From assembly GCA_003542655.1 (NCBI GenBank), contig DPKF01000061.1, positions 1 to 14,303 of the forward strand: DNA of 14,303 bases, written 5' to 3'. The position numbers and the translations under genes were made by a program. Source of the DNA: Holosporales bacterium (GTDB lineage Bacteria; Pseudomonadota; Alphaproteobacteria; Paracaedibacterales; UBA11393). Positions 13,878 to 14,303 of the stretch are shown piece by piece (within the stretch, counting starts at the first letter, position 1; each line of letters opens with the position of its first letter). The notes under the pieces were generated by a model, which made no database searches, was not told the DNA's origin, and was given only the letters and a program-made list of their open reading frames with translations.

Positions 13878-14303
13878 TTATATTATGTCTTTTTCATCCT
13901 CAGGCAAGGTATCAAGTAAATGTTGGAATTGTTCTTGACTAGGAATGAGTTTTTGATATTCATCTGGTAATCCGGATGTATAGCTGGCTACACCCATGGG
14001 CTGTTTATTCTCTTGAAGGGCATACTCTACAACAAGTTTGTTCGCTTGCTTACAAAGTAAAATACCAATCGTTGGTTGATCTGATTCATGCTTTAATTGC
14101 CGGTTCACTGCAGTTACATAAAACCCTAATTTCCCTGTATATTCTGGCTGAAATTTCCCAGCTTTCAACTCTATCACAAAGTAACAGCGTAGCCGTGTAT
14201 GATAAAACAACATATCAATATAAAAATCATCACCGCCAACATTTAATTTATATTGGCTTCCAAGAAAGGCAAACCCGGTGCCGATCTCCAAAAGAAATTT
14301 TTG
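13878..14303 (-). CDS. YhcG/DUF1016-type PD-(D/E)XK nuclease, C-terminal part (truncated by window)
   Basis: The frame is open to the window edge, so only the C-terminal 141 residues are visible and the TTG at 14291 is not a real start. The segment EIGTGFAFLGSQYKLNVGGD, then FYIDMLFYHTRLRCYFVIEL, then KAGKFQPEYTGKLGFY is highly characteristic of the YhcG/DUF1016 family. The nuclease residues stand out: Asp in FYIDMLF and the Glu-x-Lys of IELKAG. QPTIGILLCKQANKLVVEYAL follows, as in the family. These proteins are PD-(D/E)XK enzymes found in defence and mobile loci; the exact substrate is not settled. The missing N-terminus should hold DUF1016_N. Close 12-nt spacing to the coupling protein gene suggests shared transcription with transfer functions. 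Confidence 0.88.
   Translation of the reverse strand, partial: QKFLLEIGTGFAFLGSQYKLNVGGDDFYIDMLFYHTRLRCYFVIELKAGKFQPEYTGKLGFYVTAVNRQLKHESDQPTIGILLCKQANKLVVEYALQENKQPMGVASYTSGLPDEYQKLIPSQEQFQHLLDTLPEDEKDII

Noticed and set aside
1..14303. tRNA, rRNA or integration attachment site
   Set aside because: No cloverleaf-like or CCA-ended segment and no matching direct repeats near the window edges were seen, though a careful covariance search was not possible.

Overview
The window is AT-rich DNA carrying the DNA-processing part of a conjugative element, with accessory genes on both sides. The mix of a Ti-type relaxase region (TraA plus small TraC- and TraD-like proteins) with an F-type coupling protein is best known from the amplified genetic elements of obligately intracellular Alphaproteobacteria (Rickettsiales and Holosporales). 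Frameshifted toxin-antitoxin genes, secreted proteins without recognisable domains and low GC fit that kind of host. The host assignment is inference: no rRNA or housekeeping gene is present to confirm it.

Layout from left to right. Positions 107-611 (minus) hold an apparently intact YefM/YoeB toxin-antitoxin pair with its own promoter and a strong ribosome binding site. Positions 738-2523 (minus) hold a four-helix membrane protein and a secreted trypsin-like serine protease with an unusual C-terminal tail. Positions 2614-3948 (minus) look like a transfer operon reading TraC-like, Ti-type TraD, then an exported phospholipase-D-family nuclease. Positions 3949-4283 are a non-coding divergent region, where Ti plasmids carry oriT; it contains a sequence closely resembling the RSF1010/Ti nick site. 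Positions 4284-9311 (plus) encode a 1675-residue TraA joining a MOBQ relaxase, a RecD-like helicase, a TOPRIM/primase-like region, a duplicated C-terminal module and a His-rich tail. Positions 9475-11159 (plus) are two tandem genes for exported proteins of unknown function. Positions 11156-11771 (minus) are the remains of a second toxin-antitoxin pair in which both genes carry a frameshift. Positions 11925-14303 (minus) hold an F-type TraD coupling ATPase and, just upstream, a YhcG/DUF1016-type nuclease that runs off the window.

Working together: TraC/TraD-like accessory proteins and TraA would bind and nick oriT, the TraA helicase would unwind the strand, the TOPRIM region could support priming, and the VirD4-like TraD would deliver the relaxase-DNA complex to a type IV secretion channel. 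No mating-pair-formation genes are in the window. The toxin-antitoxin genes, nuclease, protease and secreted proteins look like element maintenance, defence or host-interaction cargo.
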